DNA from: Eriocheir sinensis
Lineage: Eukaryota; Arthropoda; Malacostraca; Decapoda; Varunidae
DNA length: 64,000 nt
Direction: 5' to 3'
Assembly (NCBI RefSeq): GCF_024679095.1
Contig: NC_066516.1
Location: forward strand, 22,065,035-22,129,034
Positions 41,201 to 52,097 of the stretch are shown here, piece by piece. The notes under the pieces are model-generated. The model searched no databases. It saw only the letters and a program-made list of their open reading frames with translations, and was not told the origin of the DNA. The translations under genes were made by a program, and so were the position numbers. Positions within the stretch are counted from its first letter, which is position 1. Every line of letters begins with the position of its first letter.

Positions 41201-42853
41201 TAAAGGGGGGAAAAAAAAGTCAGCTTCTCCAAGGGTCGGAACAAATAAGCGCTTTTTCAGTGTTTTCAATACCCCGAGTTTCACGATCCTCGAGTTTAGC
41301 TCTATATCTTCGGAATGAAGCAAGCGCGAAACTCGGGAGGGTACTGTAGGTGCGTTTGTCAACTGCTGTCTGATCACATACATAATCTTTTGAGACATAT
41401 TTAGCCTCTCCAATTTTTTTTTTTTTTATTTAAATTTTTTTTTTATGGATTATTACATTACCAGCAGGGTCTCATGTGAAGCATTCAAATAGCACTCTGC
41501 ATTTCAATGACACATAAGTCTCCCATATGTGCTTTCCATCAAAAACATCATATGAATATGGATTATTTAAGCTTGAGAAAGAATTAAGTTAGGTCTCATT
41601 GCCATCACAACAAAATCACAGTACTAAAAAGTTTCACTCAATCCGGAAAAAAGGGGCCTAGAGAAAACATGGTCGAACACTGTTTTCCACTGATGCAAGG
41701 TAGGTCACTGATAAGTGAGTCTATCACTGCAGCAGTTCATTGTGTGGATAATTTATCAGACAGGCAATCTTTCCCAAAGTGTTCTTAGTCATGCAATAGC
41801 AGCAGGATGTTTCGGATTAGCAATAAATTACAGACAGCTATGCCAACTCATCTAAGTTAATGACAGAGGCAGGTACTTACTGGATTTGGTGGTTATCTAC
41901 AGGACATGAAAAAATAACACTGGAACACCAAAGGATTATAAATCACTGGTGTATATAAATGAACACAATAAAAAAAACTACTGGGATTTTACAGTATATT
42001 CACTGAAGTATAGTGTTTTATTATAGTTGATCAAACTAAATACAGGTCTTTGATCTCTTCAAACTTCTACAATTAGCATACTAAAGTGTTACATAATTTT
42101 GTTCCATGGGCAGAAGCATATTTTACCTTTTGTACAACTCACCTTGTGTATGTAATGGTGATAGAGCAGGAGGTTGTAATCTGATCCTCTTAATCTTAGA
42201 CATTTTTCAAGTTGCTTCTCAGTAAGTTCTGGATGGCGTCGCCTCTCAAACTCATATCTGGACAGCTTTGTAAGGATGAGAACCTTTTGTGGTTTGAATA
42301 CCCCTGGCTCAAGGTGAGGTGGTGATGCCACTGCATAACTTCTGTTGTACTCACTCAACACCCCTGTGCAAAATTTATATAATTATAAATAAAAATAATT
42401 AAATTCTCTCTCTCTCTCTCTATATGGGTAAGGGTAATATAATAGTATATAGTAGATGTCATAGCAAAGGGAGTAGATTTTAGAGTGGTCGACTTGAATG
42501 AGTGAAACATGGCTCTTTGAGATAGTGTGGACATGTGATAAGAATGAATGAAGATGACTTTGTGAAGTGTTTAAAGGCAAGTTTGAAGGAGAGGGTATCA
42601 GTGAGAGACAGCCAGTGAAATGAACCTTGCTGTAATATGATCAGCAAACTGCATACATGTGTACTTTTCCATTAGCAATCCATCATTAATAAGTCAATGC
42701 CGAGGTAATGAAGGTTTGAACAGTTGTGTGTGTGCACGGGTCTTGCCCCGGCCTCGCCACTCCCCTCCCTGCCACCACCACCGCTTCCCTTCACTTACCA
42801 CTCTTCAGCACCTTCGCAGTTCTGTAGCGAAAGAGACTCTTCATTAAGTTCAT
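35207..42853 (-). CDS. NADK2: Mitochondrial NAD kinase 2
   Basis: ATP-dependent phosphorylation of NAD+ to NADP+ in the mitochondrial matrix. Exons on the minus strand: 42853-42799, 42363-42143, 37921-37646, 37528-37416, 36630-36525, 36208-36103, 35761-35591, 35463-35207. All phases join to 434 residues (human NADK2: 442). The N-terminus MNLMKSLFRYRTAKVLKS is basic and fits a mitochondrial presequence; an in-frame TGA lies two codons upstream of the ATG. Kinase motifs: VLILTKLSRYEFERRR (exon 2), TTGGDGTFLLAAS (GGDG about residues 132-135), FNSDPTRSKGQLCLP (about 154-168), SGLIASTGTGSTSW across exons 6-7 (about 286-299), and DGGLSFTFNDGT in exon 8. Intron 2 (4.2 kb) holds LINE and DNA-transposon copies; intron 4 seems to use a GC donor. 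The CRE-like promoter motif is at 43169. Confidence 0.95.
37140..37222 (-). mobile_element. tRNA-like SINE head
   Basis: On the minus strand, a degenerate A box (GATGTAGTGGCTTGCAAGCC, 37215-37196) and a B box (GGATTCGAATAC, 37173-37162) with GCGGGCCTGG between them. In NADK2 intron 4. Confidence 0.65.
37414..37416 (-). other. NADK2: Probable GC-AG donor, NADK2 intron 4
   Basis: Exon 4 reads ...CAT GAG TAC AG followed by GCATGT. Exon 5 starts with A and joins as AGA in frame. The exon side (CAG) fits the strong pairing typical of GC donors. A GT alternative two codons earlier (TGA|GTACAG, donor 37421-37420) is also in frame but has a poor consensus. Confidence 0.6.
38255..38990 (+). mobile_element. 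Non-LTR retrotransposon remnant, C-terminal part
   Basis: Degenerate plus-strand reading with YMDEEV, GYAAVLWSPYKKK and LPPLKERQEW, typical of the region after the reverse transcriptase (AAVVWSP...ERRERGD type). Stops throughout. Differs from the family at 8-9.8 kb. In NADK2 intron 2, antisense to the gene. Confidence 0.75.
39252..41347 (+). mobile_element. 2.1-kb nested inverted-repeat DNA transposon
   Basis: The outer termini TACAGTACCCTCCC (39252-39265) and GGGAGGGTACTGTA (41334-41347) are inverted, continue as AGTTTCRCGCT, and imply a TA target (Tigger/pogo-like; inference). Inside, about 39575-41190 is a giant imperfect inverted repeat centred near 40368. Sub-termini TTAAGGCxGTGTCACxCTGG (39739) and CCACTGTGACACCGCCTTAA (ends 41009) suggest a separate foldback unit. 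Each arm carries a short ORF of the form SSAKVRAVxACxAITQV followed by a GT donor in one arm, like the start of a Harbinger-type nuclease gene (recognised by eye). In NADK2 intron 2. No intact transposase. Confidence 0.8.
41348..42085. other. NADK2 intron 2, no gene seen
   Basis: AT-rich with T-runs near 41416-41450. Nothing recognised. Confidence 0.4.
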
Positions 42854-43164
42854 GCTTCAAGTTCTCGGCACCTATATTGACTAGCTAGAAGGTTTAGCAC
42901 CAGTCTGATTCTGTCAAGGAACAATAAGGTCTGTCCCGGCATGCTCACGGTCGGCCCCCGGGACACACTTCTTCGTGCTACCTTCTTCTTTTTGACGCCC
43001 AGAACGAGGTGTTGTGTTATGGCTATGATTTCAGGACCTTTATTAGAAAACTACAAGTAAATGTTTGTGTGCTATCTAAATATTAGGCCTTGTGCCGTGT
43101 ATACTGATTCATGGAGAATAAACCGGCAGCGAATTATACCGTCGCCGAAGTGGCCGAGGCGCCT

Positions 43165-43182
43165 TTGATGACGTCGCTTCCT
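43165..43182. promoter_or_regulatory. CRE/ATF-like motif upstream of NADK2
   Basis: TGATGACGTCGCTTC with core TGACGTC at 43169-43175, in a short GC-rich segment (43137-43199) about 320 bases upstream of the NADK2 ATG. A plausible promoter element; not proven. Confidence 0.35.
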
Positions 43183-43198
43183 CGCCGCGCCGTGTTTA

Positions 43199-43384
43199 CC
43201 TCTTCTTCTTCTTCTTCTTCTTTTGACCTGTAACGCTTTCTATCGCTTCTTAGGGCTTCCTCTCCGTCCTCTCTTCTTGTTGTTCTTCTTCTTTATGACC
43301 TGTGTAACGCTTTGTATCGTCTCTTAAGGCTTCCTCTCCGTCCTCTCTTCTTGTTCTTTTTCTTCTTCTTTTGACCTAACGTAC
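43199..43384. repeat. CTT-rich ~85-bp minisatellite, left part
   Basis: Two to three units of TTGACCTGTAACGCTTT, ATCGCTTCTTAGGGC, TTCCTCTCCGTCCTCTC, TTCTTGTT(CTT)n. The array resumes at 44826-44945 after a LINE insertion. Confidence 0.8.
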
Positions 43385-44710
43385 GTGACACCGATTTTTA
43401 AGAAAGGAGACAAAAAAGTAACAGGTAATTACAGGCCCATTAGTCTAACTTCGGTTGTAGGTAAGCTACTTGAGGGCATAATTAGAGACAAAATTGTGAG
43501 TTACCTTGAAAGCCACTCATTAATTGGGGACTCACAACATGGCTTCCGTAACAAAAGATCCTGCCTATCAAACCTATTAACCTTTTATAACGACCTCTTC
43601 ACTGTTTATGACGTAAACAAATCACTGGACGTAGTCTATCTTGATTTCCAGAAAGTTTGATAAAGTCTCACATCATAAATTACTTTACAAATTAAAGCAA
43701 ACAGGTATTGACAGTCAAGTAAACCAATGGATCGCGAATTGATTGAGCAACAGACAACAAAGAGTTGTGATTGACGGATTTAACTCAGAGTGGGCGCCGG
43801 TCACTATAGTGGCGTCCCTCAGGGTTCGGTTCTTGTGCTCTTCATTATCTACATCAACGACGTGGATGTTGGACTCAATAATCGCATTAGTAAATTTGCA
43901 GACGACACAAAGATTGGTAACTCGGTTCTCACTGACGAAGACAGGCAAAGCCTCCAAGAGGATTTGCACAAAATTTCAGCTTGGTCGGATAGATGGGAGA
44001 CGCCCTTTAACGTAGACAAGTACCAGGTCCTTCAAGTTGGAACGAGGAATAAGAAGTTCGATTACGAAATGCGCGACGTTAAAATCAAAAGCGTTCAATG
44101 CGTCAAGAACTTGGGGGTCAAAATCGCGTCAAATCTCAAATTCTCACAGCAATGCATCGATGCAGCAAATAAAGCGAACAGAATGTTGGGCTTCATTAAA
44201 ATAAACTTTTTATTCAATAATAAAGATGTAATACTTCCGCTCTACAATAGTTTAGTCAGACCCCACTTGGAATATGCGGTACAGTTTTGGTCTCCCCACC
44301 ATGCAAAGGACATTGCTAAATTGGAAGGTGTTCAGCGTCGGGCAATGAAAATGATCCCTTCCTTGCGCAACAAATCCTACGAAGAAAGGCTTTCCACCCT
44401 TAACATGTTCTCTCTTGAGAAACGTCGCCTCCGAGGAAAACTGATCGAATGTTTTTAAATACTTAATGGTTTCACGAATGTAGACAGATCAACATTGTTT
44501 ATGATCGATGACACTTTGCGCACGAGGAACAATGGCGTAAAACTCAGATGTAGACAAGTAAATTCAGACTGCACCAAATTTTTCTTCACCAACGTTGTAG
44601 TGCGAGAATGGAATAAGCTCCCACCATCAGTGGTCCAGTGTAACACGATTGACTCCTTCAAAAAAAATCTCGACCGTCACTTCCTTCAACTTAATATCAA
44701 CTAGAGTAGA
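43385..44710 (+). mobile_element. Non-LTR retrotransposon with largely readable reverse transcriptase
   Basis: 5'-truncated LINE. Reading begins at TPIFKKGDKKVTGNYRPISL, passes GFRNKRSCLSN and VYLDFQK (frameshift near 43656), then GVPQGSVL and the catalytic box FADD (near 43893-43904), then QVLQVGTRNKKF, LVRPHLEYAVQFWSP and FFFTNVVVREWNKLP to LNIN near 44703. One frameshift, one small deletion near the GVPQGSVLG motif and an in-frame stop at 44456-44458 break it. It is inserted in the minisatellite and is the best-preserved LINE in the window. CR1/Jockey-like group. Confidence 0.88.
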
Positions 44711-44825
44711 AATGCAACGTTTTGGAGCCTTCTGATTAATGTAAAATCACTTAGGTTTAAGGACAGACCACCTAGTCTGGACCATGGGGTTTGTGTGGTC
44801 TGATTTTCTATGTAAATCTATGTAA

Positions 44826-44945
44826 ACGCGTTGTATCGCTTCTTAGGTCCTCCTCTAGATCTCCGTCCTCTCTTCTTGTTCTTCTTTTTCTTTTTCTTTT
44901 GACCTGTAACGTTTTGTATTGCTTCTTATTAAGTCCTCCTCCTTC
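44826..44945. repeat. CTT-rich minisatellite, right part
   Basis: Continuation of the units seen at 43199-43384, with CCTCTAGATCTCCGTCC variation. Confidence 0.75.
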
Positions 44946-45730
44946 TCAATACTTCTGATACTTCACACCATGCACTTATATAGTTACTTCACAGTGCACA
45001 CTTATACACTTTACCCTAAGCTGATGTGTTTTTTCTGCTTTTTTCTTCTCTTTTTCTTCCCCTGGCTTTGCTTTTCAATGCCCTTTTGTTAGGTTTTCAC
45101 TATTACACTTTTCTTTTCACTCCTCTTTCACTGCTCAGTTCTTTTTCCCCAACAGCATGCCAAGAATTTTTTTTGTGAAAGGTATTAATTTCACTGCTTC
45201 CTCCTTACATCCATATAGTCCTAACACGGTACTTATTCCTCCTTCTTACTCCTCCTCTCTGCTGTGCCACTCCTCTTCCCCAATGATCTCCACTATATAC
45301 AGATGCTAATAGCCTTTGCCTCTCCTCTTCATACCTGTCACTTGTCACCTGAGGACCCAAAACTGCGCTGCCATGGCCCCCTCAGCCCTCGCAATGCAGC
45401 AATGGATTAATTACTCCTATTTTATGGATTAACCCTATAGGAAGATTTACCTTATTGAAGTACAGATAAATTGGTTAGTCTTACTGTTACCTCGCAGTGT
45501 CAGATAGAGTGATATTAATCTCGATCAGTGAAGGTTGACGGCCGATTACTTAATTTGTTGCAAAAAATGAATCTGTAATTTATTTATTGATTAATGATAT
45601 GTGCTCATAAGCCTATCATTTTCTTTTGTTACCACATAACTCAATATTGCTGCCAGCCTGCCACTCACTGCTTCTGCCCGGGCGTGCTGTGGGGCGTTTA
45701 ATTAACTGAGGCGTGGTGCTCTAAGGACTT
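44946..45730. other. No gene seen
   Basis: C/T-rich then AT-rich non-coding sequence. Confidence 0.4.
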
Positions 45731-45734
45731 TGTT

Positions 45735-46135
45735 AGACTCCATTCCTCTCAGGCAAGGACAAGGAGAATCAAAGGTGAGAAGGATGGTTTTGGGTAGCCC
45801 ATTGGGTCTTGTTCCATGGCCGAACCATTGCAGTTTTCGTTTCTTAACCGTGGTAAGACAGCAGGTCACCGTCCTGGCTCACGTGGTTGATTGTTCTTTG
45901 GTGGTAACGTGTTCTGGATACTTCTGTGCATCTCTTTTAAACTGTTTGGATCTTATTCTGCAGTTCAGCTGTCAGGGTCCAAAGCATACAAAGAGGCGGA
46001 AAGTGTAAAGACTTCCGATGCACACTTTCTTTCTACTCAATCTAAAATGTGGTTCATGGTTGGCACGCCTAGCTCCGCGAATCTGCGAGCTCGTTCATCC
46101 ACTCTTTTTGGGCTCGTCGATATATTGGTTACCTG
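45735..46135 (-). mobile_element. RTE-like LINE remnant, C-terminal end
   Basis: Minus-strand reading with ELQNKIQTV, a frameshifted segment, then KRKLQWFGHGTRPNGLPKT, which matches the RTE-type tail (KRKLQWFGHVTR...LAKTILQG). Frameshifts and stops. Confidence 0.7.
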
Positions 46136-46644
46136 AGGAAATCTGAGAACGGTAGTAATCCCTGTGGTAAACCGGTCGTCACGCAGACACGACACGACCT
46201 GTGCCAGACAAACATTTCCAAGAGGACGCTAATTTAGATGAAGAACGAACTATTTGCTGCTGCGGGCTAGTTTTAACATATTATACGATAACAGGTATAT
46301 ATTAGTACCTTTTATGCTGATCAGAACAAACGCCTACTTGCAGAATTTGATAGATTTATACCATAGTGACTCTATCGACTCTAAGTTCAGTCTTCAGGCA
46401 TGGCTTCCCTGCGTCGCGCTTCTGCCCCATCATTCTCCTCAGAGGAGCTCCCTCCGCCCCCCCCCCCCCCCTCTCTCTCTCTCTCTCATTTACGTTATAT
46501 ATAATATCTTTTGCTTGGCTCTGCAGGACGCGAGGGTGAGACCTACGTGAGTCTTCCGTGGTCGCGGAAGGGTGAATGGTATGGTGCGGCCTGGCGCCAC
46601 TTTGCCAAGTGAAATCCCAAGCCATTCATAACACCATGCAGTCG

Positions 46645-46647
<3 letters not shown>

Positions 46648-46722
<75 letters not shown>
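46648..46722. repeat. (AT)n microsatellite
   Basis: Abuts the 5' break of the LINE at 46735. Confidence 0.95.
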
Positions 46723-46725
<3 letters not shown>

Positions 46726-46734
46726 TCCTCCCTT

Positions 46735-47942
46735 CCCATCGCGAAAGTTTTTAAGTTTGGTACCAATTTCTGTTTTCTTAACTACCTTCCTACGGATGCT
46801 ATCTCTTTCTTTACTTTTATCTCTGGTTTCCTTTCAGGCCGATCTATCTCAACCGTAACAGACGGTCAATGTTCTACCGCTAAACCTATCAACAATGTAT
46901 TTCACAGGGCTCTGTTCTGTCTCCCATTCGCTTTCTACTATTTATTATTGATCTATTTAGTATTGGTTTTTTTCCAATACAAACTGTCCTCTCCATTCCC
47001 ACGCTGATGACTATTTTGCATACTCAACATCTTTTAACAAAAGACTCTCTCAGCAGGAATTACAGGACTTAAAGCTGGAAGCTACAGAACGGTTAACCTC
47101 TGATATATTGCTCCTGCACATTTCTGAATGGGACATGTAGAAGGAACATGGTGTCCTTCAGTGCTACAAAAAATCAATATTTCCACCTGTCAATTCGATA
47201 CAATCTTTCAAATACCTATCCCCTATACTTCGATAACACTCAGCTGTCCCCTTCTCCTGCAATAAACATTCTCGATGTACCCTTAACTCAACTGGAAACT
47301 TCATACTTCATCTTTTGCTAAATTGGCTTCCTTAGATTTAGGCGTTCTGTATCGTCTCCACCATATTTTTTCCACTCACAGATGCTATCCTTGTCCGCCT
47401 TGTCCGCCAACATCTCATGTGTAGGGGGCTCCACACACCCAACCCTTTTGGACAGAGTAGTCAAAGTCTTTTCGTCTCATCAGCTCTCGTCTTACTGACA
47501 GTTTTCTACCTGATAAAATCCGCCGCAGTGTTCCCTCTCTATTTTTTATCAATATTTTTAGACTGCTCTTCTGAACTTGTTAAATGCATGCATCCACCCC
47601 TCCCGCGGCCTCGCTGCACATGCCTTTCTACTCTAGTTCATCCCAATAATATACAAATCCCTTATTCAAGAGTTAACCAGCATCTGCATTTTTAATCCTC
47701 ATTTGCTGGTAAACTCTGGAACAGCCTTCCTGTACCTATCTGTATTTCCTGATGCCTATGATTTAAACACTCTCTCGAGGGGAATATCAAGATCACTCTC
47801 CAAAAGACTCTGGCATCTCTATTTTGAGCCTTTCTATTGAACACTGAACAGTGAACATGTTGCTGGAGCAGTGCCGACTATTTTGTTTACTTTTTTTTTT
47901 TTTTGCACCTTTGAGCTGGCTCCCTTTCCGTAAAAAATAAAA

Positions 47943-47945
<3 letters not shown>
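46735..47945 (+). mobile_element. Jockey-like LINE remnant, 5'-truncated
   Basis: Same family as 8-9.8 kb: FISGFLSGRSISTVTDGQC, KPINN, then degenerate palm sequence, RLSQQELQDLKLEATERL-like sequence and the C-terminus near 47790. The 3' tail is TTTGAGCTGGCTCCCTTTCCGT plus an A-rich end that runs into a CT array. Multiple frameshifts. Confidence 0.82.

Positions 47946-47947
<2 letters not shown>

Positions 47948-48032
<85 letters not shown>
47948..48032. repeat. (CT)n microsatellite
   Basis: Begins right after the A-rich tail of the LINE. Confidence 0.95.
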
Positions 48033-48036
<4 letters not shown>

Positions 48037-48720
48037 TAGTCTACTATGGCAAGCTAGGATGAGAAGACTATGTGTATTGCTTCAACTACCTACGTTAAAA
48101 GGATAGTTTGTAATGTTTATTCTCTTCCCCTTTTTTGTCCTCCTCCTCCTCTTCCTTCTCCTCCCCCTTCACCTCCTCCTTCTCCTTCTCCTTCTCCTTC
48201 TCCTCCTCCTCCCCCTCTTCCTTCTCAATAGTTTTTCTTCAATAGTATTCGTAATCGTAGCGGATGATTAAGCAGCTCTAAAAGGCAACCTCACCGATAT
48301 GTACCCGAGTAACAAAGATGTATATGGCTTCACGGCCAGTCCAATGAATCTGTAACGCAGAAAAGACTGGTGGCAAAAAAAACAAAACAAAACAAAAAAA
48401 AAAAAAAAAAAAAACTCACTGGTGTTTTGCTCATCTGCTTACATCGTAGGTGACTTTGCGATGTCTTTAAGGCGAAACAAATGACCAAACTTAAACCGAT
48501 ACGAATTATTTAGGACGAAAGTTATGTAATTACGTAGTATAACCACATTGAAATTTAGTAGAGACGAATGTTATCTTTTGGCGTAAGACGGTTGTAATTA
48601 CTATCGAAATATTACGGTTCCTTCAAATGCTACGTTTTGCTCTCATTTGGCACGTTTCGCAGGTTTGATCTGCGGTAGGCTACTTCAACAGGCGGCGTGG
48701 CAACACTGCTCACCAGCGTC

Positions 48721-48785
48721 AGTCAGCGAAGGTGTTGAGAACGGCGGCGCACTGTGTCATATCGTCACATCCCACGGACAAAGAG
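48721..48785 (+). promoter_or_regulatory. Candidate core promoter and non-coding first exon
   Basis: An arthropod-type initiator (GTCAGTC, A at 48721) begins a GC-richer segment that ends at a strong GTAAGT donor (48786). No ATG inside. A downstream exon was not identified. Confidence 0.3.
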
Positions 48786-49208
48786 TAAGTACAACTGACG
48801 CCTTGTCTTTATTAACGGGGTAACTCCAACATAATAACTCATAGATATTTTTAATCTCACCTTTAGAAAGAGCAACATCAACATAATTACTCAATACTGC
48901 ATTCTCGACGCACGCATGGTGATTCGGGTGTTAGGGCATTCCGACAGGAGTAGAAATTGAAGTAGCAAGGCGTTGAGTGCCACTTGGTTTTTCATGCTGA
49001 TTCTGTACTTAAATCATTTAAAAACTCGGAAGAGGTAATTTATCTGAGTTACCCACCCACCCCCTTCCGCAGAAAGAAAAGTAGACTGTGCTGTTTGCAT
49101 GTTGTAACGAAACTATTAATTTTTGTCAGGCAGAAAATTATAAAGAAGTATGTGGTGCTGTTGGGTTGAAGACTTACAAAAAGACCACACACACACACAC
49201 ACACACAC

Positions 49209-49430
49209 ACGGATCTCCGTAGTGCAGTGGTTAGCGGGTTTGCCTCACCACCGATAAGTCCCGGATTCGATTCTCGGGCGGAGTGGAGACTCCTTTAATC
49301 CGTGTCCTCTGTCCACCCAACAGTCATGGGTACCGGGTGTCAATCGCGGTTTGTGTCCCGCCTCCCGGGTGTGTGGTTTCACCCGATCTCAGCCAGGGAG
49401 GGTACGTACTACACCGGCTATGGCGAGTCT
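49209..49430 (+). mobile_element. tRNA-derived SINE next to (CA)n
   Basis: A box TAGTGCAGTGGTTAGCGGG (from 49220) and B box GGATTCGATTC (49263-49273), then a body with GGTGTCAATCGCGGTTTG and CCGATCTCAGCCAGGGAGGG. A diverged body copy lies at 63527-63620. Preceded by (CA)n at 49188-49210. Confidence 0.85.
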
Positions 49431-49688
49431 ATCTCGTGGGCAGACCATGGTGAATTACTCACAAACGTCATGCAATTTACACTCGTAATTGTTGACGAAA
49501 AATTGTTGTGCATTGAATTTTTGTTACATGTAGTTGAGGGATTTATTATCCACGAACTTTTATTTTTCTTCGTAACGCGTATTACATAGCCAGTCGTATA
49601 CACGTCTCCTTCATTCCATTCAATTTGGACACCACCGAGCTACCACCCTTTCAGGCCGTGTTGAGTGTCTCATACTAACCAACTGGAG

Positions 49689-50036
49689 ATGACTGTCGTG
49701 TGCTCGCGGGATCAGAGTCGCCGTTTGCCTTGCGGGGAAGTGATGGTTAGCCATGGTGAGTATCTGCCACACGCTCAATATCGATATCGGTTGGTGGTCA
49801 AGTGTCCGTGCAAACTCGGTCTACGGCGTGGGCGCGTTATGCACCCTAATTGGATGACGCCCAAGGCAATCACCAAAAAGGCAATCAACTATGCAACTGC
49901 CGAAGCCGTCAGTAAGGATGGAGGAATGTGTGATAACGTCTGGACGAGAGTGCCTGTGAACTACTCAGAGTTCCACGAACAATGCAGGCTGCCTCTGCAA
50001 GGGTGTCGGGGGGAACATTATACTTCTCACAGCTAG
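49689..50036 (+). CDS. Orphan ORF, 115 residues, Cys-rich, not recognised
   Basis: ATG at 49689, TAG at 50034-50036. The protein has MTVVCSRDQSRRLPCGE at its start, a basic middle (VKCPCKLGLRRGRVMHPNW) and two late Cys in a C-x7-C pair. Composition looks protein-like and the region is more GC-rich than its flanks. A pyrimidine-rich acceptor-like site (CCACCCTTTCAG) ends at 49654 just upstream. It follows a SINE, so it may be transposon-derived or an exon of an unseen gene. I do not recognise a family. Confidence 0.35.
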   Translation: MTVVCSRDQSRRLPCGEVMVSHGEYLPHAQYRYRLVVKCPCKLGLRRGRVMHPNWMTPKAITKKAINYATAEAVSKDGGMCDNVWTRVPVNYSEFHEQCRLPLQGCRGEHYTSHS

Positions 50037-50039
50037 AAG

Positions 50040-52095
50040 ATATTGTGTGCTTAATATTCCGAGGGTTTACGTAGCCGCGGGTGTCTTTCAGAAAACATGC
50101 ATGGAATATAGTATTCTGACGTTGACATGATCGTGTATGACCTTTCAAAAAAAAAAAAAAAAAAACTTAATATTATGAGTCTACATGACCATGTGTGTCT
50201 CTTAAAACATTATAAACTGACACACGGTGATAGTTTATTGTTAGTTGGTTTTAATCAGTGTTATTCCCCCTTCCCCCAAGACGTCGTGACTCACCACGAT
50301 GTACATTAAAACTATTTTCTTCGTCAGTGCACCCTTTAATTCTTGACTTCACACCTCTCGCAGGTCAAAGTCCTTCAGATTTTACTGTTGGCTATTTCAA
50401 ATGCTCTTCAATCGCCTCTTGTCGTAGTGATGACATGATTAACGAAAAGATCAGACTGGAGAGAATTGTTGGCTCGTACTGAAGTGGTAGAAAAGTTTAC
50501 AGTGGGGTTCTTTTGAGTCCTGGTCGCGCTCCAGCAATATAAAGATCGTGACAGGCTACTCACTAGGTCGACACCTCTTCACAAATAAATTTTAGTAAGT
50601 ACTAGACGATGGGAGGCACACAGATCTCAATACTGTGAAGAGGCTTGTATATGAATGGATTGTGCTGGCAGTTTCCTTTTAGTGCTTACATAAAAAAAAA
50701 AAAATAACACTCTGGGACAGTGAGGCATAAACATGAAATTCTAAAATGAAACTGAAAAAATCACTTTGACAGACTTTTACTTCAAGAAAATGCATAAAAC
50801 GAGGTCGCTGGAAGAAAAGTTTGAAGAACACTGATTTAAATAGTATAATACAGTAGCCACGACTGGTAAGAAAGAGTTGCTCTGGTGTGTAGATGACAAT
50901 AGGAAGGAACAGTAAAAGGTCTGACTGATAAAGAACAAGATTGCAATGGACGCAGCAACATAGGTATCAGGTAGTCGTGGTATGGTGAGGAGGAGAACAA
51001 GAAAGTGGAAGGAAGAAACCATGAAGGCACAGTTTAATAAAGAGGAAGATTGCAAAGGACGGCATCATGGAGACACCTGTTTGGCATGAAGACTAGAGGA
51101 AGGTCAAGGGTGAAAGGGAAAGCAGTAGTGATAAATGTCTCATAAGGAACCTTTGGCATGTGCAGGGTGGACATTTGACAGGTAAAAAATAAGTGGGATG
51201 GAAAAGGAGGGGGGGGGGGGGGATATGAAAAAAAAGATACGGAGGCTGCGAACGAGCAAAGTGAAAGGTGCTGAGGTGGTGTGGTGCTGAAGTAAGCTGT
51301 GCTCAAGAACCCCGATAATTGTTCATATAAATGGGAAAAAATCGCCTTGGAAAACTGAGCTGAGGTCTAAAAATGAAATATTTTCAAGATGAAGTAAAGG
51401 TAAAGTTGGGGTCATACGCAATAGCTTCGCGTGGCCTCGGTGCTCATCTCCGCCGCATTGGCCCTTGAGCAGGGGACACAGGGCCAGTGAATTTATTTAT
51501 ATCTAATTTTTCTGATTATTTTCTCCTCAGTTTCCAGAGTATTTTTTTTTCTTGATATGAACACTAATTGGACTGGTGTGTTAAAAAAGGGGAGCGTCCC
51601 TAATGGAAGGGGCAAGAGTGGAAAGGAATATATAATGGCAAATAAGCTGATGGCGAGACAAGCGGAAGTGACTGGGAAGAATGCGGCACGAGGCAGGGAA
51701 GGAAATGCTATATAAGCGCGGATGGCTAGGGTCGAGGAAGCAAGGAAACTGACGGCCGACAGTTTAGATGGCGTAGATTTAGAAGACGAAGTGAAGACAA
51801 GAATGAAACACGGGTGTTGATTTTTTTTTGCTTGAAAACAATTGTTTGCCTTAGGACTGCATAGACTGTCAGACATTACTCGGTATAAGGGCGATATTGT
51901 ACCCTCAAATAACTCTGAAGTGTTGAAAGCCGTTGGTAATATTGGTAATATTTTACGTTTAGGACGAGTTTTCTTCTTTTCTTCTGGCCTTGCGAACGAG
52001 GCTTACAAAGCTCGCCAACACGGTAGAGGGATAAGCAGCATTAGGATTGTCAGCAGCAGCAACGGTATTAGTAGTATAGTACTACCACCTCTAAA
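50040..52095. other. No gene supported
   Basis: AT-rich with several A-runs. The ORFs at 50777-51306 and 51493-51876 on the minus strand are Ser/Phe/Leu-rich, with no family resemblance and no supporting splice sites. Confidence 0.4.
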
Positions 52096-52097
52096 TG

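Noticed and set aside
39616..41413. Several 85-127-codon ORFs on both strands
   Set aside because: They come from the two arms of one inverted-repeat transposon and mirror each other; none encodes a full transposase.
46420..46500. Splice-like signals around the C-run and CT repeat before 46500
   Set aside because: Low-complexity pyrimidines mimic an acceptor; no coding continuity on either side.
51493..51876. 127-codon minus-strand ORF
   Set aside because: Ser/Phe/Leu-rich composition typical of the reverse strand of purine-rich DNA; no family resemblance.
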